64,000 bases of DNA from Deferribacteraceae bacterium UBA6793. Lineage in GTDB: Bacteria > Chrysiogenota > Deferribacteres > Deferribacterales > Geovibrionaceae. The notes below the pieces were generated by a model. That model was not told where the DNA came from. It did no database searches and was given only the letters and a program-made list of their open reading frames with translations. The stretch's first letter is position 1, and every line of letters starts with the position of its first letter. Shown one piece after another: positions 42,645-51,535 of the stretch. A program made the position numbers and the translations under genes. The stretch covers positions 124,001-188,000 of the forward strand of contig DKFP01000004.1 in the NCBI GenBank assembly GCA_002452405.1. The letters run 5' to 3'.

Positions 42645-43139
42645 TTATTTTTTGTCCTCTTTCGGTGCTATGATGATCTTGACCCTTTTGTTTGAACCGC
42701 GATCAACAAATATCCTGTTATTCTGATTATAAATGGTAACTTTCTCACCCTCAAGATAATTGTCGCCCTGCCAAACTCTCACGTTGTTCATGAGAACCGC
42801 TTTTTCCTCAGCGGCATAGAGTCTTGCCTTATCGGAAAGCGCCAGAAGCCCCTCTTTCTCGATCTTAACGTTTCCCTGCGCGTATATTTCTTTAACGTTA
42901 TTCTGTTTATCAAAGGAAACGTCCATATTGTCGGATGTAACGCGCATGTCGCCGTCAGTAACTATAACATTGCCTGTAAATCTGGAAACGTTGTCGTCAC
43001 CTGTGTATTTCATGTAATCGGAAAGTATCTTTATCGGTTTCTTGCCGGCGGGTTTAACAAGCCCTTCCGCAGCAAAAGCTGTAAGCGAGGAAACCAGAAA
43101 CAGAACAGCGAGACTATTTATTATAAGTGACCTGAACAT
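42645..43139 (-). CDS. lptA: LPS transport periplasmic protein LptA
   Basis: This protein of about 164 residues has a signal peptide (MFRSLIINSLAVLFLVSSLTAFA) and an OstA-like beta-jellyroll with repeated VKIEKEG/VIVTDGDMRV-type strands. It bridges LptC and LptD in the periplasm. I prefer ATG 43139 over the one 18 bases upstream because it gives the better signal peptide. The start overlaps the end of lptC. Confidence 0.9.
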   Translation of the reverse strand: MFRSLIINSLAVLFLVSSLTAFAAEGLVKPAGKKPIKILSDYMKYTGDDNVSRFTGNVIVTDGDMRVTSDNMDVSFDKQNNVKEIYAQGNVKIEKEGLLALSDKARLYAAEEKAVLMNNVRVWQGDNYLEGEKVTIYNQNNRIFVDRGSNKRVKIIIAPKEDKK

Positions 43140-43650
43140 GACCAATAAACTCCGCATAATTATTTTTCGAGAATATCAACATCTTATCGGCAGAAATCAC
43201 ACCATTGTTATGGCTGATGCTGAATCTCCCCAACATTGTGCCGACACCCGTCAGGAAATCATAGTGAAAGCGCCCGTCCCTTTCCGAAGCGAAATCAAGC
43301 TCGTTGACACGCCCCTTTATGGTGCCGTTTACACTAACCATATATTCCTTTTCCATGTAACCGAGCGGTGCATAAAGCTCCACATCGGTCTTTCCTTTTT
43401 TATAGACAGCGCTGAAGTCCGTAAGTTTAGCAGTTTCCTTTTCGCGGTTTATCCTCGCCTGTTTCGCGGTCACCTTATAAAAGTTATTCTGCTCGTCCAG
43501 AACCTTGCCCATCTCAAAATCGTCTATTATAACTTCATTCTCCTTGAGGTCGAATTTGATCTTGTTCTTGTCGCTTTTAAGCAATGTAAGCGAGCCAAGA
43601 GTAAGCACCAAAGCCGACACTATAAGAATGAGTTTAGTGTATTTTCCCAT
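43114..43650 (-). CDS. lptC: LPS export protein LptC
   Basis: This 178-residue protein has an N-terminal membrane anchor (residues 5-24, LILIVSALVLTLGSLTLL) and a periplasmic jellyroll of the LptC kind, with repeated short beta-strands (VTAKQARINREKETAKLTDF, VNGTIKGRVNELDF). It hands LPS from LptB2FG to LptA. Both ends overlap neighbours: kdsC by 31 bases, lptA by 26. Confidence 0.88.
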   Translation of the reverse strand: MGKYTKLILIVSALVLTLGSLTLLKSDKNKIKFDLKENEVIIDDFEMGKVLDEQNNFYKVTAKQARINREKETAKLTDFSAVYKKGKTDVELYAPLGYMEKEYMVSVNGTIKGRVNELDFASERDGRFHYDFLTGVGTMLGRFSISHNNGVISADKMLIFSKNNYAEFIGHVQVTYNK

Positions 43651-44114
43651 ACGCCGTTCTTTTCCAGAATCTTTTCGATAAACTCCCGCACGGCTCCGTA
43701 TCCGCCCTTTCTGTCGGTGACGTAGTGCACCTGCGACTTAATATAGTCGAAAGAATCGGAAGTTGTCGCGGAAAATCCGGCTTTTTTCAAAAGAGCCAGA
43801 TCGTTCACATCGTCGCCTATGAATGCCGTTTCATCAGCAGAGATGCCCATCTCTTTTTCGAGCGCTTCAAAACATTCCGCTTTGTTTTTAATACCGGTAT
43901 AGCAGCGCCTTATGCCAAGCTCGCGGCATCTTATTTCAGTCACCTTCGATTTTCTGCCGGAAATGACAGCTACTTCAACGCCTGAGTTCTGCGCCAGTTT
44001 AATACCTAAGCCATCTTTAACGTCGAAACGTTTTGTCTCAAACCCGTTCTCGTCGTATATTATGCCGCCATCGGTGAGCACGCCGTCAACATCAAGCACA
44101 AGTAGCTTTATCAT
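43620..44114 (-). CDS. kdsC: 3-deoxy-D-manno-octulosonate 8-phosphate phosphatase KdsC
   Basis: This 164-residue HAD phosphatase removes phosphate from Kdo-8-phosphate. Motif I is LDVDGVLTDGGIIYD (residues 6-20), motif II VISGRKS near 55, motif III FIGDDVNDLALL near 100. It is the tetrameric small type without a cap. It overlaps both kdsD (by four bases) and lptC. Confidence 0.95.
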   Translation of the reverse strand: MIKLLVLDVDGVLTDGGIIYDENGFETKRFDVKDGLGIKLAQNSGVEVAVISGRKSKVTEIRCRELGIRRCYTGIKNKAECFEALEKEMGISADETAFIGDDVNDLALLKKAGFSATTSDSFDYIKSQVHYVTDRKGGYGAVREFIEKILEKNGVWENTLNSFL

Positions 44115-45082
44115 ACGATCCCCTCTCTGAGCAGGTCATGGAGATGGATAATACCGTCCGGTCTGCCGTTCTCATCCACACAGAAAAGCGAGGTTATGGA
44201 AAACTCCTCCATAATCTGAAGTGCCTTCGCTGCCAGCGCCCTTCTTTCAACCGTTCTGGGATATTTCAGCGGTAAATCTTTTATATTCATTGAGAAAATA
44301 TCTTTGTATCTTTCGAGCCCACGGCGCAGGTCGCCGTCGGTTATAATACCTGTCAGTCTGCCTTCGGCATCTGTAACAGCGGTACATCCGAAGCCTTTGG
44401 CGCTCATTACGAACACTGCGTCGGAAACCTTTTTGCCGTTATCAATAACAGGTACGCTGTCGCCCGTGTGGCAAAGGTCATTGACGCGGGTGAGCAGTCT
44501 TTTGCCAAGCGCCCCCGACGGATGATAAAGTGCGAAATCATCTGCGCTGAACCCTCGTTTATCCAGAAGCGCAACACTCAGCGCATCGCCCATGGCAAGC
44601 GCCGCCGTGGTACTGGATGTCGGTGCAAGATTCAGCGAACACGCTTCCCTTTCAACGGAAGCGTCCAGAACGCAGTCGCTGCGCTCCGCCAGTGTAGAAG
44701 GTACCCGACCAACTATCGAGATAAGAGGTATCTTAAACCTCTTAATCAGCGGCAGAAGTTTTATTACTTCGGCAGTTTCTCCGCTGTTTGAAAGGGCGAT
44801 ACATACGTCACCCTTAACTATCATGCCAAGGTCGCCGTGCACCCCTTCCGCCGGATGGAGAAAAAGGGACGGTGTTCCCGTGCTGGACATGGTCGCGGCT
44901 ATCTTTCTGCCGATTATGCCGCTTTTGCCCATTCCTGTGATAACAACTCTTCCTTTGCACGCAAGTATGATGTCAACAGCCTGAACGAAACTGTCGCCCA
45001 GTCTGTTTTTAAGCGCTGTAAGAGCGTCTATCTCAGTTTGTATGGTCTCTCTGCCTATGTGCAGAACATCTTTTTCAGCCAA
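44111..45082 (-). CDS. kdsD: Arabinose-5-phosphate isomerase KdsD
   Basis: This 323-residue protein joins a SIS sugar-isomerase domain (GMGKSGIIGRKIAATMSSTGTPS near 50; LSNSGETAEVIKL near 98) to two C-terminal CBS domains (near 205-320). It isomerises ribulose 5-phosphate to arabinose 5-phosphate, the first step toward Kdo. It overlaps kdsC by four bases and pyrG by eight. KdsA, the next enzyme, is not in the window. Confidence 0.95.
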   Translation of the reverse strand: MAEKDVLHIGRETIQTEIDALTALKNRLGDSFVQAVDIILACKGRVVITGMGKSGIIGRKIAATMSSTGTPSLFLHPAEGVHGDLGMIVKGDVCIALSNSGETAEVIKLLPLIKRFKIPLISIVGRVPSTLAERSDCVLDASVEREACSLNLAPTSSTTAALAMGDALSVALLDKRGFSADDFALYHPSGALGKRLLTRVNDLCHTGDSVPVIDNGKKVSDAVFVMSAKGFGCTAVTDAEGRLTGIITDGDLRRGLERYKDIFSMNIKDLPLKYPRTVERRALAAKALQIMEEFSITSLFCVDENGRPDGIIHLHDLLREGIV

Positions 45083-46697
45083 GTTTGCCGTTTTCCTTGT
45101 CTTTCTTATAAGCGTAAGCAGCTTTTACGAAGCTGGCAAACAGAGGATGCGGTTTTGAAGGTTTCGACTTAAATTCCGGGTGGAACTGGCAACCGAGGAA
45201 CCATCTGTGGGATTTTGATTCGAATATCTCGGCAAGCCCCCTCTCTTCGTTGCAGCCTGTCATCTGAAGACCGTTTTTAACTATTTCATCTTTGAAATTG
45301 TTGTTGAATTCCAGTCTGTGTCTGTGGCGCTCTGAAATATTCTTTGTGCCATATGCCTTAAATGCAGTGCTGTCCTCGTCCAGGCTACAATCATATGCGC
45401 CAAGACGCATTGTGCCGCCCATCTGTTTGATGTTCTTCTGTTCGTTCATGTAATCTATTACAGGATAAGGTGTTTTAGGATTAAATTCGACACTGTGTGC
45501 GTTCTCCATTTTGAGAACGTTGCGGGCAAACTCAATAACCATGCATTGCAGACCGAGGCAGATTCCGAACGTCGGGATATCTTTGGTACGTCCGAAGTTA
45601 ATCGCAACAATCTTACCCTCCACGCCGCGTTCACCAAACCCGCCGGGAATAAGGATTCCGTCAACATCTGAAAGATACGCGTCCGGTTTGGCACCGTTCT
45701 CAAGTTTTTCAGCGTCAATACGCTTAACATTCACTTTAAGTCTGTTCGCTATACCGCCGTGGATAAGCGACTCATTGATACTTATGTAAGCGTCTTTAAG
45801 GTCTATGTATTTACCAACCAGACCTATAGTCACTTCGTCGTCTGGCTGTTTTATCCTGTGTACAATGTCTTCCCATGCGGAAGTATCGGATTCGCGCTCC
45901 TCCATCCTGAATTTTTTCAGAACGAGCCTGTCGATACCCTCTTTTCTCATGGAAAGGGGCGATTCGTATATGGTGCTCACGTCTATAGCATTGATAACGT
46001 ATTCTTTTGATACATTGCAGAAAAGACCTATTTTACTTCTTATGGAATCGTCAAGAGGATATTCGGAGCGACATACGAGGATATCAGGCTGGATACCTAT
46101 CTCGCGCAGAGCCTTGACGGAGTGCTGGGTGGGTTTTGTTTTCAACTCGCCTGCACTTCTGATATATGGTACTAGGGTAAGGTGCACATAGCAAACGTTG
46201 TCTTCGCCTGCGTCAAATTTAAACTGTCTGATAGCCTCAAGGAAGGGCAGCGATTCTATGTCGCCAACAGTACCGCCTATCTCCACGATGATGATATCGT
46301 ATTTGTCGGCTTCTTTATAGATATTATTTTTAATTTCGTCGGTGATATGGGGAATAACCTGAACGGTACCGCCGAGATAGTCACCGTTTCTCTCTTTGTC
46401 GATAACGGTTTTGTATATCTTTCCGGTTGTGACGTTGCTCACTTTGGTGGTGTTGAAATTAAGAAATCTTTCATAGTGTCCAAGGTCAAGGTCGGTCTCT
46501 GCACCGTCTTCTGTAACGAAAACCTCTCCGTGCTGAAACGGACTCATTGTTCCGGGGTCTACGTTCAGATAAGGGTCATATTTTTTAATCGCCACCTTAT
46601 AGCCTCTGGATTCCAGCAGCGCGCCAAGGGAAGCCGCTGTGATACCCTTTCCAAGTGATGAAAGAACTCCTCCGGTTGTGAAAACAAACTTAGCCAT
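45075..46697 (-). CDS. pyrG: CTP synthase
   Basis: This 540-residue enzyme aminates UTP to CTP with glutamine. The synthase half starts KFVFTTGGVLSSLGKGI and has EIGGTVGDIESLPFLEAIRQ near 140. The GATase half shows GGFGERG and the nucleophile FGICLGLQCMVIEFA near 385. CTP is used by KdsB next door to make CMP-Kdo, a rational clustering. It ends eight bases inside kdsD and begins at the kdsB stop. Confidence 0.98.
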   Translation of the reverse strand: MAKFVFTTGGVLSSLGKGITAASLGALLESRGYKVAIKKYDPYLNVDPGTMSPFQHGEVFVTEDGAETDLDLGHYERFLNFNTTKVSNVTTGKIYKTVIDKERNGDYLGGTVQVIPHITDEIKNNIYKEADKYDIIIVEIGGTVGDIESLPFLEAIRQFKFDAGEDNVCYVHLTLVPYIRSAGELKTKPTQHSVKALREIGIQPDILVCRSEYPLDDSIRSKIGLFCNVSKEYVINAIDVSTIYESPLSMRKEGIDRLVLKKFRMEERESDTSAWEDIVHRIKQPDDEVTIGLVGKYIDLKDAYISINESLIHGGIANRLKVNVKRIDAEKLENGAKPDAYLSDVDGILIPGGFGERGVEGKIVAINFGRTKDIPTFGICLGLQCMVIEFARNVLKMENAHSVEFNPKTPYPVIDYMNEQKNIKQMGGTMRLGAYDCSLDEDSTAFKAYGTKNISERHRHRLEFNNNFKDEIVKNGLQMTGCNEERGLAEIFESKSHRWFLGCQFHPEFKSKPSKPHPLFASFVKAAYAYKKDKENGKLG

Positions 46698-47425
46698 CAG
46701 TTTTTCCTGCCCATAATTTCTTCTGCTTTAACAAGGTCTTCTTCGGTGTCCACGGACACCGGCTTGTAATCGGTCTTTATAACTTTTATGCTCACGCCGT
46801 TTTCCAGCGCCCTGAGCTGTTCCAGCTTTTCAATGTCCTCAAGCTCAGTCTGCTCAAGTTTGGCAAACTGCATCAGCCAGCTTTTTCTGAAACCGTAAAT
46901 ACCGATGTGTTTATAATATGTTACGCCGCCCTTCCCGTCTCTGTCATAAGGAATGGGCAACCTAGAAAAGTACAGTGCAAATCCGTTTTTGTCCAGCACA
47001 ACCTTAACGCAGTTCGGGTCTTTTACGTCTTCACCCTCAGCAAACTTGCAGGCCGCCGTGTTCATAAGCACCTGAGGATTTTCGTTCAGATCTTTTATCA
47101 GTTCGTTGATAAGATTAGGATCTATAAATGGTTCATCGCCCTGAACATTAATTATTATGTCATCGTCAACAAACTTCGCAACACGCGCCACTCTGTCTGT
47201 TCCGGACTGAATATCTTCAGCGGTCATGGTCGATTCCAGACCTTCAAACCCCTCGCAGGCTTCCAGAATCTCCCGTGAATCCGTGGCAACGATAACCCTG
47301 TCCGCGACAGATTTAAGGCAGTTTTCCGCAACACGCAGTATCATGGAGACACCTGCGATTTTCCGCAGCGGTTTTCCGGGCAGTCTTGTGGACGCCATTC
47401 TGGAAGGAATAACAACAACACTCAT
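46697..47425 (-). CDS. kdsB: 3-deoxy-manno-octulosonate cytidylyltransferase
   Basis: This 242-residue enzyme makes CMP-Kdo. The N-terminal nucleotide-binding VVIPSRMASTRLPGKPLRKI, then VATDSREI near 47, INVQGDEPFIDP near 93 and a C-terminal DYKPVSVDTEEDLVKAEEIM complete the family pattern. The start lies four bases from acpS, and it shares a base with pyrG. Confidence 0.96.
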   Translation of the reverse strand: MSVVVIPSRMASTRLPGKPLRKIAGVSMILRVAENCLKSVADRVIVATDSREILEACEGFEGLESTMTAEDIQSGTDRVARVAKFVDDDIIINVQGDEPFIDPNLINELIKDLNENPQVLMNTAACKFAEGEDVKDPNCVKVVLDKNGFALYFSRLPIPYDRDGKGGVTYYKHIGIYGFRKSWLMQFAKLEQTELEDIEKLEQLRALENGVSIKVIKTDYKPVSVDTEEDLVKAEEIMGRKN

Positions 47426-47428
47426 ATC

Positions 47429-47773
47429 TTACCTCTTCACCAAGCTGACAGCCATAGCATAATGCCTGTCATGTGAAATGCTTATTTCGATGTCTGAACG
47501 CAGAACACCCTTGATATAAACAAGGGGCGCTCCTTTTTCATCGTTTAAAATCTCTATATCAGTAAACGAGTAATCGCCTCCGATACCCGTTCTGAAACTC
47601 TTTGAAACCGATTCCTTTGCGGCAAAACGCCCTGCAAGAAACTGCATCTTTGCTCCTTTTGCCTCGAAAAGCTCCTGTTCGCGCGGGGTCAGTATCCTGT
47701 CCAGAAAACGTTTACCAAGTCTATTATATGCCGCTTCAATCCTGCCGACTTCGGCTATATCACAGCCGAGCAT
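47429..47773 (-). CDS. acpS: Holo-[acyl-carrier-protein] synthase
   Basis: This 114-residue enzyme attaches phosphopantetheine to acyl-carrier protein. The Mg-binding GCDIAEVGRIE (Asp near residue 5) and FAAKESVSKSF near 50 are intact, and ISHDRHYAMAVSL ends the protein. It overlaps pdxJ by 14 bases, the classical pdxJ-acpS pair. Confidence 0.95.
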   Translation of the reverse strand: MLGCDIAEVGRIEAAYNRLGKRFLDRILTPREQELFEAKGAKMQFLAGRFAAKESVSKSFRTGIGGDYSFTDIEILNDEKGAPLVYIKGVLRSDIEISISHDRHYAMAVSLVKR

Positions 47774-48494
47774 CCATCAATGCCCTGTGGATTGTCTCTT
47801 TCATCTCTCTGACGGCTCTTTCAAGCCCGACGAAAATTGCCCGTGCGATTATAGAATGTCCGATGTTCACTTCGTTCATGCCCGGAATAGTAACAATCTC
47901 GCCAACATTATGATAATTCAGCCCGTGACCGGAATTGAGTATAAGTCCCAGTTCGCGGCATTTATCTCCCGCAAAGATTATCCTTGAAAGCTCTTCGCGC
48001 TGCGCCGCACCTTTTGCGTCGGCATAGTGTCCGGTGTGTATCTCAACCGCATCCGCTCCCATATCAGAGCATTTTTCCATCTGGTCTGCATCTGCATCCA
48101 CAAACAGGCTGACAAATATGCCGCCGTCTTTCAGCTTCTGCACGTTTTCAGCCAATAAATCGTAACCGCCAACTACGTTAAGTCCGCCTTCAGTGGTAAG
48201 CTCCTGCCTTTTTTCAGGTACAAGCGTAACCATGTCAGGTTTTGTTTCGAGTGCGATACGAACCATTTCGTCTGTGCACGCCATCTCAAGGTTCAGCCTT
48301 GTTTTGATGGTCTGGCGCAGAATTGCAAGGTCGCGGTCACATATGTGGCGCCTGTCTTCGCGAAGATGTATGGTTATCTGGTCTGCACCGCCCAGCTCTG
48401 CCAGCACGGCAGCGTGTACCGGATCCGGTTCAGCCGCAAGTCTTGCCTGGCGAACGGTTGCAACGTGGTCTATGTTAATTCCGAGTCTTACCAT
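47760..48494 (-). CDS. pdxJ: Pyridoxine 5'-phosphate synthase
   Basis: This 244-residue TIM-barrel enzyme forms pyridoxine phosphate from deoxyxylulose phosphate and amino-acetone phosphate. LGINIDHVATVRQAR at the start, HLREDRRHICDRD near 42, the VTLVPEKRQELTTEGG loop and HTGHYADA are present. It lies one base after glmM. Several PLP enzymes could use its product, including the phosphorylase at 515-3064. Confidence 0.96.
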   Translation of the reverse strand: MVRLGINIDHVATVRQARLAAEPDPVHAAVLAELGGADQITIHLREDRRHICDRDLAILRQTIKTRLNLEMACTDEMVRIALETKPDMVTLVPEKRQELTTEGGLNVVGGYDLLAENVQKLKDGGIFVSLFVDADADQMEKCSDMGADAVEIHTGHYADAKGAAQREELSRIIFAGDKCRELGLILNSGHGLNYHNVGEIVTIPGMNEVNIGHSIIARAIFVGLERAVREMKETIHRALMDARL

Positions 48495-48495
48495 T

Positions 48496-49860
48496 TTATG
48501 AAAGCTCCTCTATCTCTTTAAGGGCAACGTTTCCGATATTTTCGGCATATTCTTCGATTTTTTTCAGGTCAGCGCCCTCCAGCATAACGCGGAGTTTGTT
48601 TTCGGTTCCTGAATATCTTACAAAAACTCGTCCTGTCTTTCCCAGTTCCTTTTCAACAGAGGCTATCTCCGCCGTTGTCTTAGGAAGATCAGCAAGAGGT
48701 ATCTTATTGCTTACTTTATAGTTTTTAAGAGTCTGAGGATAGAGATCAATTATCTTTTTCAGTTCACTCAGCGGTTTCCCGGATTTCACAAGCACTTTCA
48801 GAAGCTGCATAGCGCTCACCATGCCATCGCCTGTTGTGTTGTAATCACTGAAAATGATGTGTCCCGACTGCTCTCCGCCAAGGTTATATCCGCTTTTCAG
48901 CATCTCCGCCATGACGTATCTGTCGCCGACTTCCGTACGCACAATGTCGATACCCATGCCGTTCATGGAGCGCTCGAAACCGAGGTTGCTCATAACAGTG
49001 CTGACCATAGTATCTCCGTGGAGCAATCCGCACTCTTTCATATGCGCGGCACAGATACCCATGATGATATCTCCGTCCACCTCTTCGCCGTTTTCGTCGG
49101 AGAAGATCACCCTGTCGCCGTCGCCGTCGAAGGCTATGCCTATATCGGCTTTCTTCTTTTTAACGGTTTCGCACATCACGTTCGGGTATACGGAACCGCA
49201 GTTATCGTTTATATTTGTACCGTTCGGCTCGTTGCCGATGACAGTGAGTTTTGCGCCCAGCTCTTCAAAAGCAAGCGGAGCAACCTTATATGTTGCGCCG
49301 TTTGAGCAGTCCACAACCATTTTAAGTCCAACGAGGTCAACGTCCTTATCGAACGTATTCTTCGCAAACTCGACATATCGTCCGATGGCGGTGTCAATGC
49401 GGTATGCCTTCCCTATTTTTTCAGCAGAAAGGGGTACGTTTCCGGTTCCGATGAGTTCGTCGGTAAATTTCTCTATCTCAAGTTCAACTTCGTCAGGCAG
49501 TTTATGCCCTGTGCCGGAGAAGAATTTAATTCCGTTGTCATAGTAGGGGTTGTGGGAGGCGGAGATAACGACTCCGGCATCCGCACGCAGGCTTCTTGTA
49601 ATAAACGCTATTGCAGGTGTTGGCAGAACTCCCACAAGAACGGCATCCATCCCCATAGATGTGATACCGGCAACCAGAGCCGATTCAAACATATAGCCTG
49701 AAATTCTGGTGTCCTTACCGATAACTATTCTGTGAGTCTTCTTTCCGCCTGTATAAAACTGACGGGCGGCAGCCTGTCCGAGACGCAGCGCAAAAGTCGC
49801 CGTCATAGGGAACTGATTTGCAAGTCCTCTTACGCCGTCAGTACCGAAATGTTTCCTCAT
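48496..49860 (-). CDS. glmM: Phosphoglucosamine mutase
   Basis: This 454-residue mutase makes glucosamine 1-phosphate for peptidoglycan and LPS. The catalytic phosphoserine loop is ISASHNPYYDNGIKFF near 100, the metal loop DGDGDRVI near 245, and RYSGTENKLRVM near 425 binds phosphate. It follows cdaR, the order cdaA-cdaR-glmM known from Firmicutes, where GlmM and the cyclase interact. Confidence 0.96.
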   Translation of the reverse strand: MRKHFGTDGVRGLANQFPMTATFALRLGQAAARQFYTGGKKTHRIVIGKDTRISGYMFESALVAGITSMGMDAVLVGVLPTPAIAFITRSLRADAGVVISASHNPYYDNGIKFFSGTGHKLPDEVELEIEKFTDELIGTGNVPLSAEKIGKAYRIDTAIGRYVEFAKNTFDKDVDLVGLKMVVDCSNGATYKVAPLAFEELGAKLTVIGNEPNGTNINDNCGSVYPNVMCETVKKKKADIGIAFDGDGDRVIFSDENGEEVDGDIIMGICAAHMKECGLLHGDTMVSTVMSNLGFERSMNGMGIDIVRTEVGDRYVMAEMLKSGYNLGGEQSGHIIFSDYNTTGDGMVSAMQLLKVLVKSGKPLSELKKIIDLYPQTLKNYKVSNKIPLADLPKTTAEIASVEKELGKTGRVFVRYSGTENKLRVMLEGADLKKIEEYAENIGNVALKEIEELS

Positions 49861-50759
49861 TATTGAACCTCAACACGCACTTTTGCCGGTTTAGCATCCA
49901 GTACTTTCAGTATTTTCGAATCATTAAAAACAACCGATCTCTTGTATACTCCGCCTGCATCCACGTCGGACAGATCGATATGCGGATTAAGAACGTTTGT
50001 TATGGTCTGTTCGTTCAGAAGATCCGACCTGCCGCTTACTGTGACTGTCAGACCGCTCAGAACCTTTGCTGTCAGACCTCTTGGGAGCCCTACCGGGTTA
50101 ACCTCTATCTCGTGAAAGGTTTTCTGCTGTATATCTTCTTTGAACATAACGAAAACTTCAACAAACTCAGGAGTTGTTTTCTGTATGCCCTCATAAAATT
50201 TCAGACCTATACTGTATGTAATGGGGTCTTTTTTGCCGGAAAGATTTACAGGCATGGTTTCTATTGACCTCAGACCTTTTATCTTAGATGTGGCGGCGTT
50301 TATTTCCACTGTGTCAGGCTTTATGACAACGGAGCCGACCTTGTATCCGGGCATAGGTTCGCCCACGAACGTAGGGGCTACTTTCATCTGTTTCTTAACC
50401 AGAGAATCGACCGTAACATCTATGGTTTTCGGATGAATATTGGTAACCTCAATACCCGCAGGCATCTGTACGTCTTCTGGGTTGATGTATACGCTTTTGG
50501 TACCGGAAGCTATTTTAGAAACATCTATAGCTATCTGTACCTTATTGAACTGTTTATTGTTGACCAGAAATTTCGGTCCTTTCGCCATAACATTTATAAG
50601 ATTTTCATCGGTAACGGCTACTGAACCTTCGGGTATATTAGTAAGTTTTACAGGCACATAGAGTGAAATCTCCTGAAACTCGCCTGTAACGATATAGAGC
50701 CAGAGGCAAATTGCAAGAACAACGCTGATAATTCTTAAATGTGTGTTAGTTATTATCAT
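49860..50759 (-). CDS. cdaR: YbbR-domain protein (CdaR-like)
   Basis: This 299-residue protein has one N-terminal membrane helix (near 9-24, IISVVLAICLWLYIVTG) followed by repeated YbbR domains (strands such as PVKLTNIPEGSVAV, IDVTVDSLVKK, PVNLSGKKDPI and RVEVQ at the end) facing the periplasm. It presumably modulates the diadenylate cyclase encoded directly upstream (overlap four bases). Three to four YbbR repeats are seen. The name follows synteny. Confidence 0.85.
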   Translation of the reverse strand: MIITNTHLRIISVVLAICLWLYIVTGEFQEISLYVPVKLTNIPEGSVAVTDENLINVMAKGPKFLVNNKQFNKVQIAIDVSKIASGTKSVYINPEDVQMPAGIEVTNIHPKTIDVTVDSLVKKQMKVAPTFVGEPMPGYKVGSVVIKPDTVEINAATSKIKGLRSIETMPVNLSGKKDPITYSIGLKFYEGIQKTTPEFVEVFVMFKEDIQQKTFHEIEVNPVGLPRGLTAKVLSGLTVTVSGRSDLLNEQTITNVLNPHIDLSDVDAGGVYKRSVVFNDSKILKVLDAKPAKVRVEVQ

Positions 50760-51535
50760 TTTTCTTTTACGCTCTTTGCCTGTTGCTGGTTGAATATGGA
50801 ATCCAGCAGTTTTCTGAGTTTTTCTGCGTTCAGCTCCTCGCTGAGTTCACCGTTCTGGGCGACTGTGATTGAACCCTTCTCCTCACTGACAGTGATTGCT
50901 ATCGCATCCGTCTCCTCGGTAACACCGACAGCGGCTCTGTGGCGGGTTCCATAGTTTTTTCCGAGGTCAGTCTTACGCGTAAGCGGGAGGATGCTGCCCG
51001 CTGTTGCAATACGTCCGTTGGAAACGATAACGGCGCCGTCGTGCAGCGGTGAATATGGTATAAAAATACTTATAAGTATCTCTCTGGAGATAATGCAGTC
51101 CAGTTTCTGTCCAGTATCATCCAGAAAGTGTTCAAGGTCTGTGTTGCGCTGGAGAACGATAAGCGCACCAATCTGTCTGTTCGCAAGGACAGTGGCAGCT
51201 TTCACAATCTCGTCCAGAATAACGGATTTCGCCTTCGCCTGCGTGCCGAACACCTTTGTTTCACCGATGAACGCCAGCGCTCGGCGTATCTCCTGCTGAA
51301 AGAGAACAACGATGATTATAAACAGATAGCCGGTGAAGTTATCCAGAACCCAGCTTGTGGTTTTAAGTCCGAGGTATCTTGCGGCGAAAGAAACTATTAC
51401 GATGAGCATGATACCCATCAGCATAGGAAGCGCTCTCGTACCTTTTATAAGCAGAAGGAGATTGTAGACAACTATGGCTATTATAGCCATATCGATAATG
51501 TCAAACAGTCCCACCGATCTGATAATCTCTAACAC
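50756..51535 (-). CDS. cdaA: Diadenylate cyclase (c-di-AMP synthase) CdaA
   Basis: This 259-residue protein has three N-terminal membrane segments and the DAC domain with both catalytic elements, DGA (PLHDGAVIVSNGRIATAGS, near 164) and RHR (GTRHRAAVGVTEETDA, near 195), so it should make c-di-AMP from two ATP. It starts within seven bases of the folP stop and is followed by the YbbR protein and glmM. No c-di-AMP phosphodiesterase is in the window. Confidence 0.94.
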   Translation of the reverse strand: MLEIIRSVGLFDIIDMAIIAIVVYNLLLLIKGTRALPMLMGIMLIVIVSFAARYLGLKTTSWVLDNFTGYLFIIIVVLFQQEIRRALAFIGETKVFGTQAKAKSVILDEIVKAATVLANRQIGALIVLQRNTDLEHFLDDTGQKLDCIISREILISIFIPYSPLHDGAVIVSNGRIATAGSILPLTRKTDLGKNYGTRHRAAVGVTEETDAIAITVSEEKGSITVAQNGELSEELNAEKLRKLLDSIFNQQQAKSVKEK

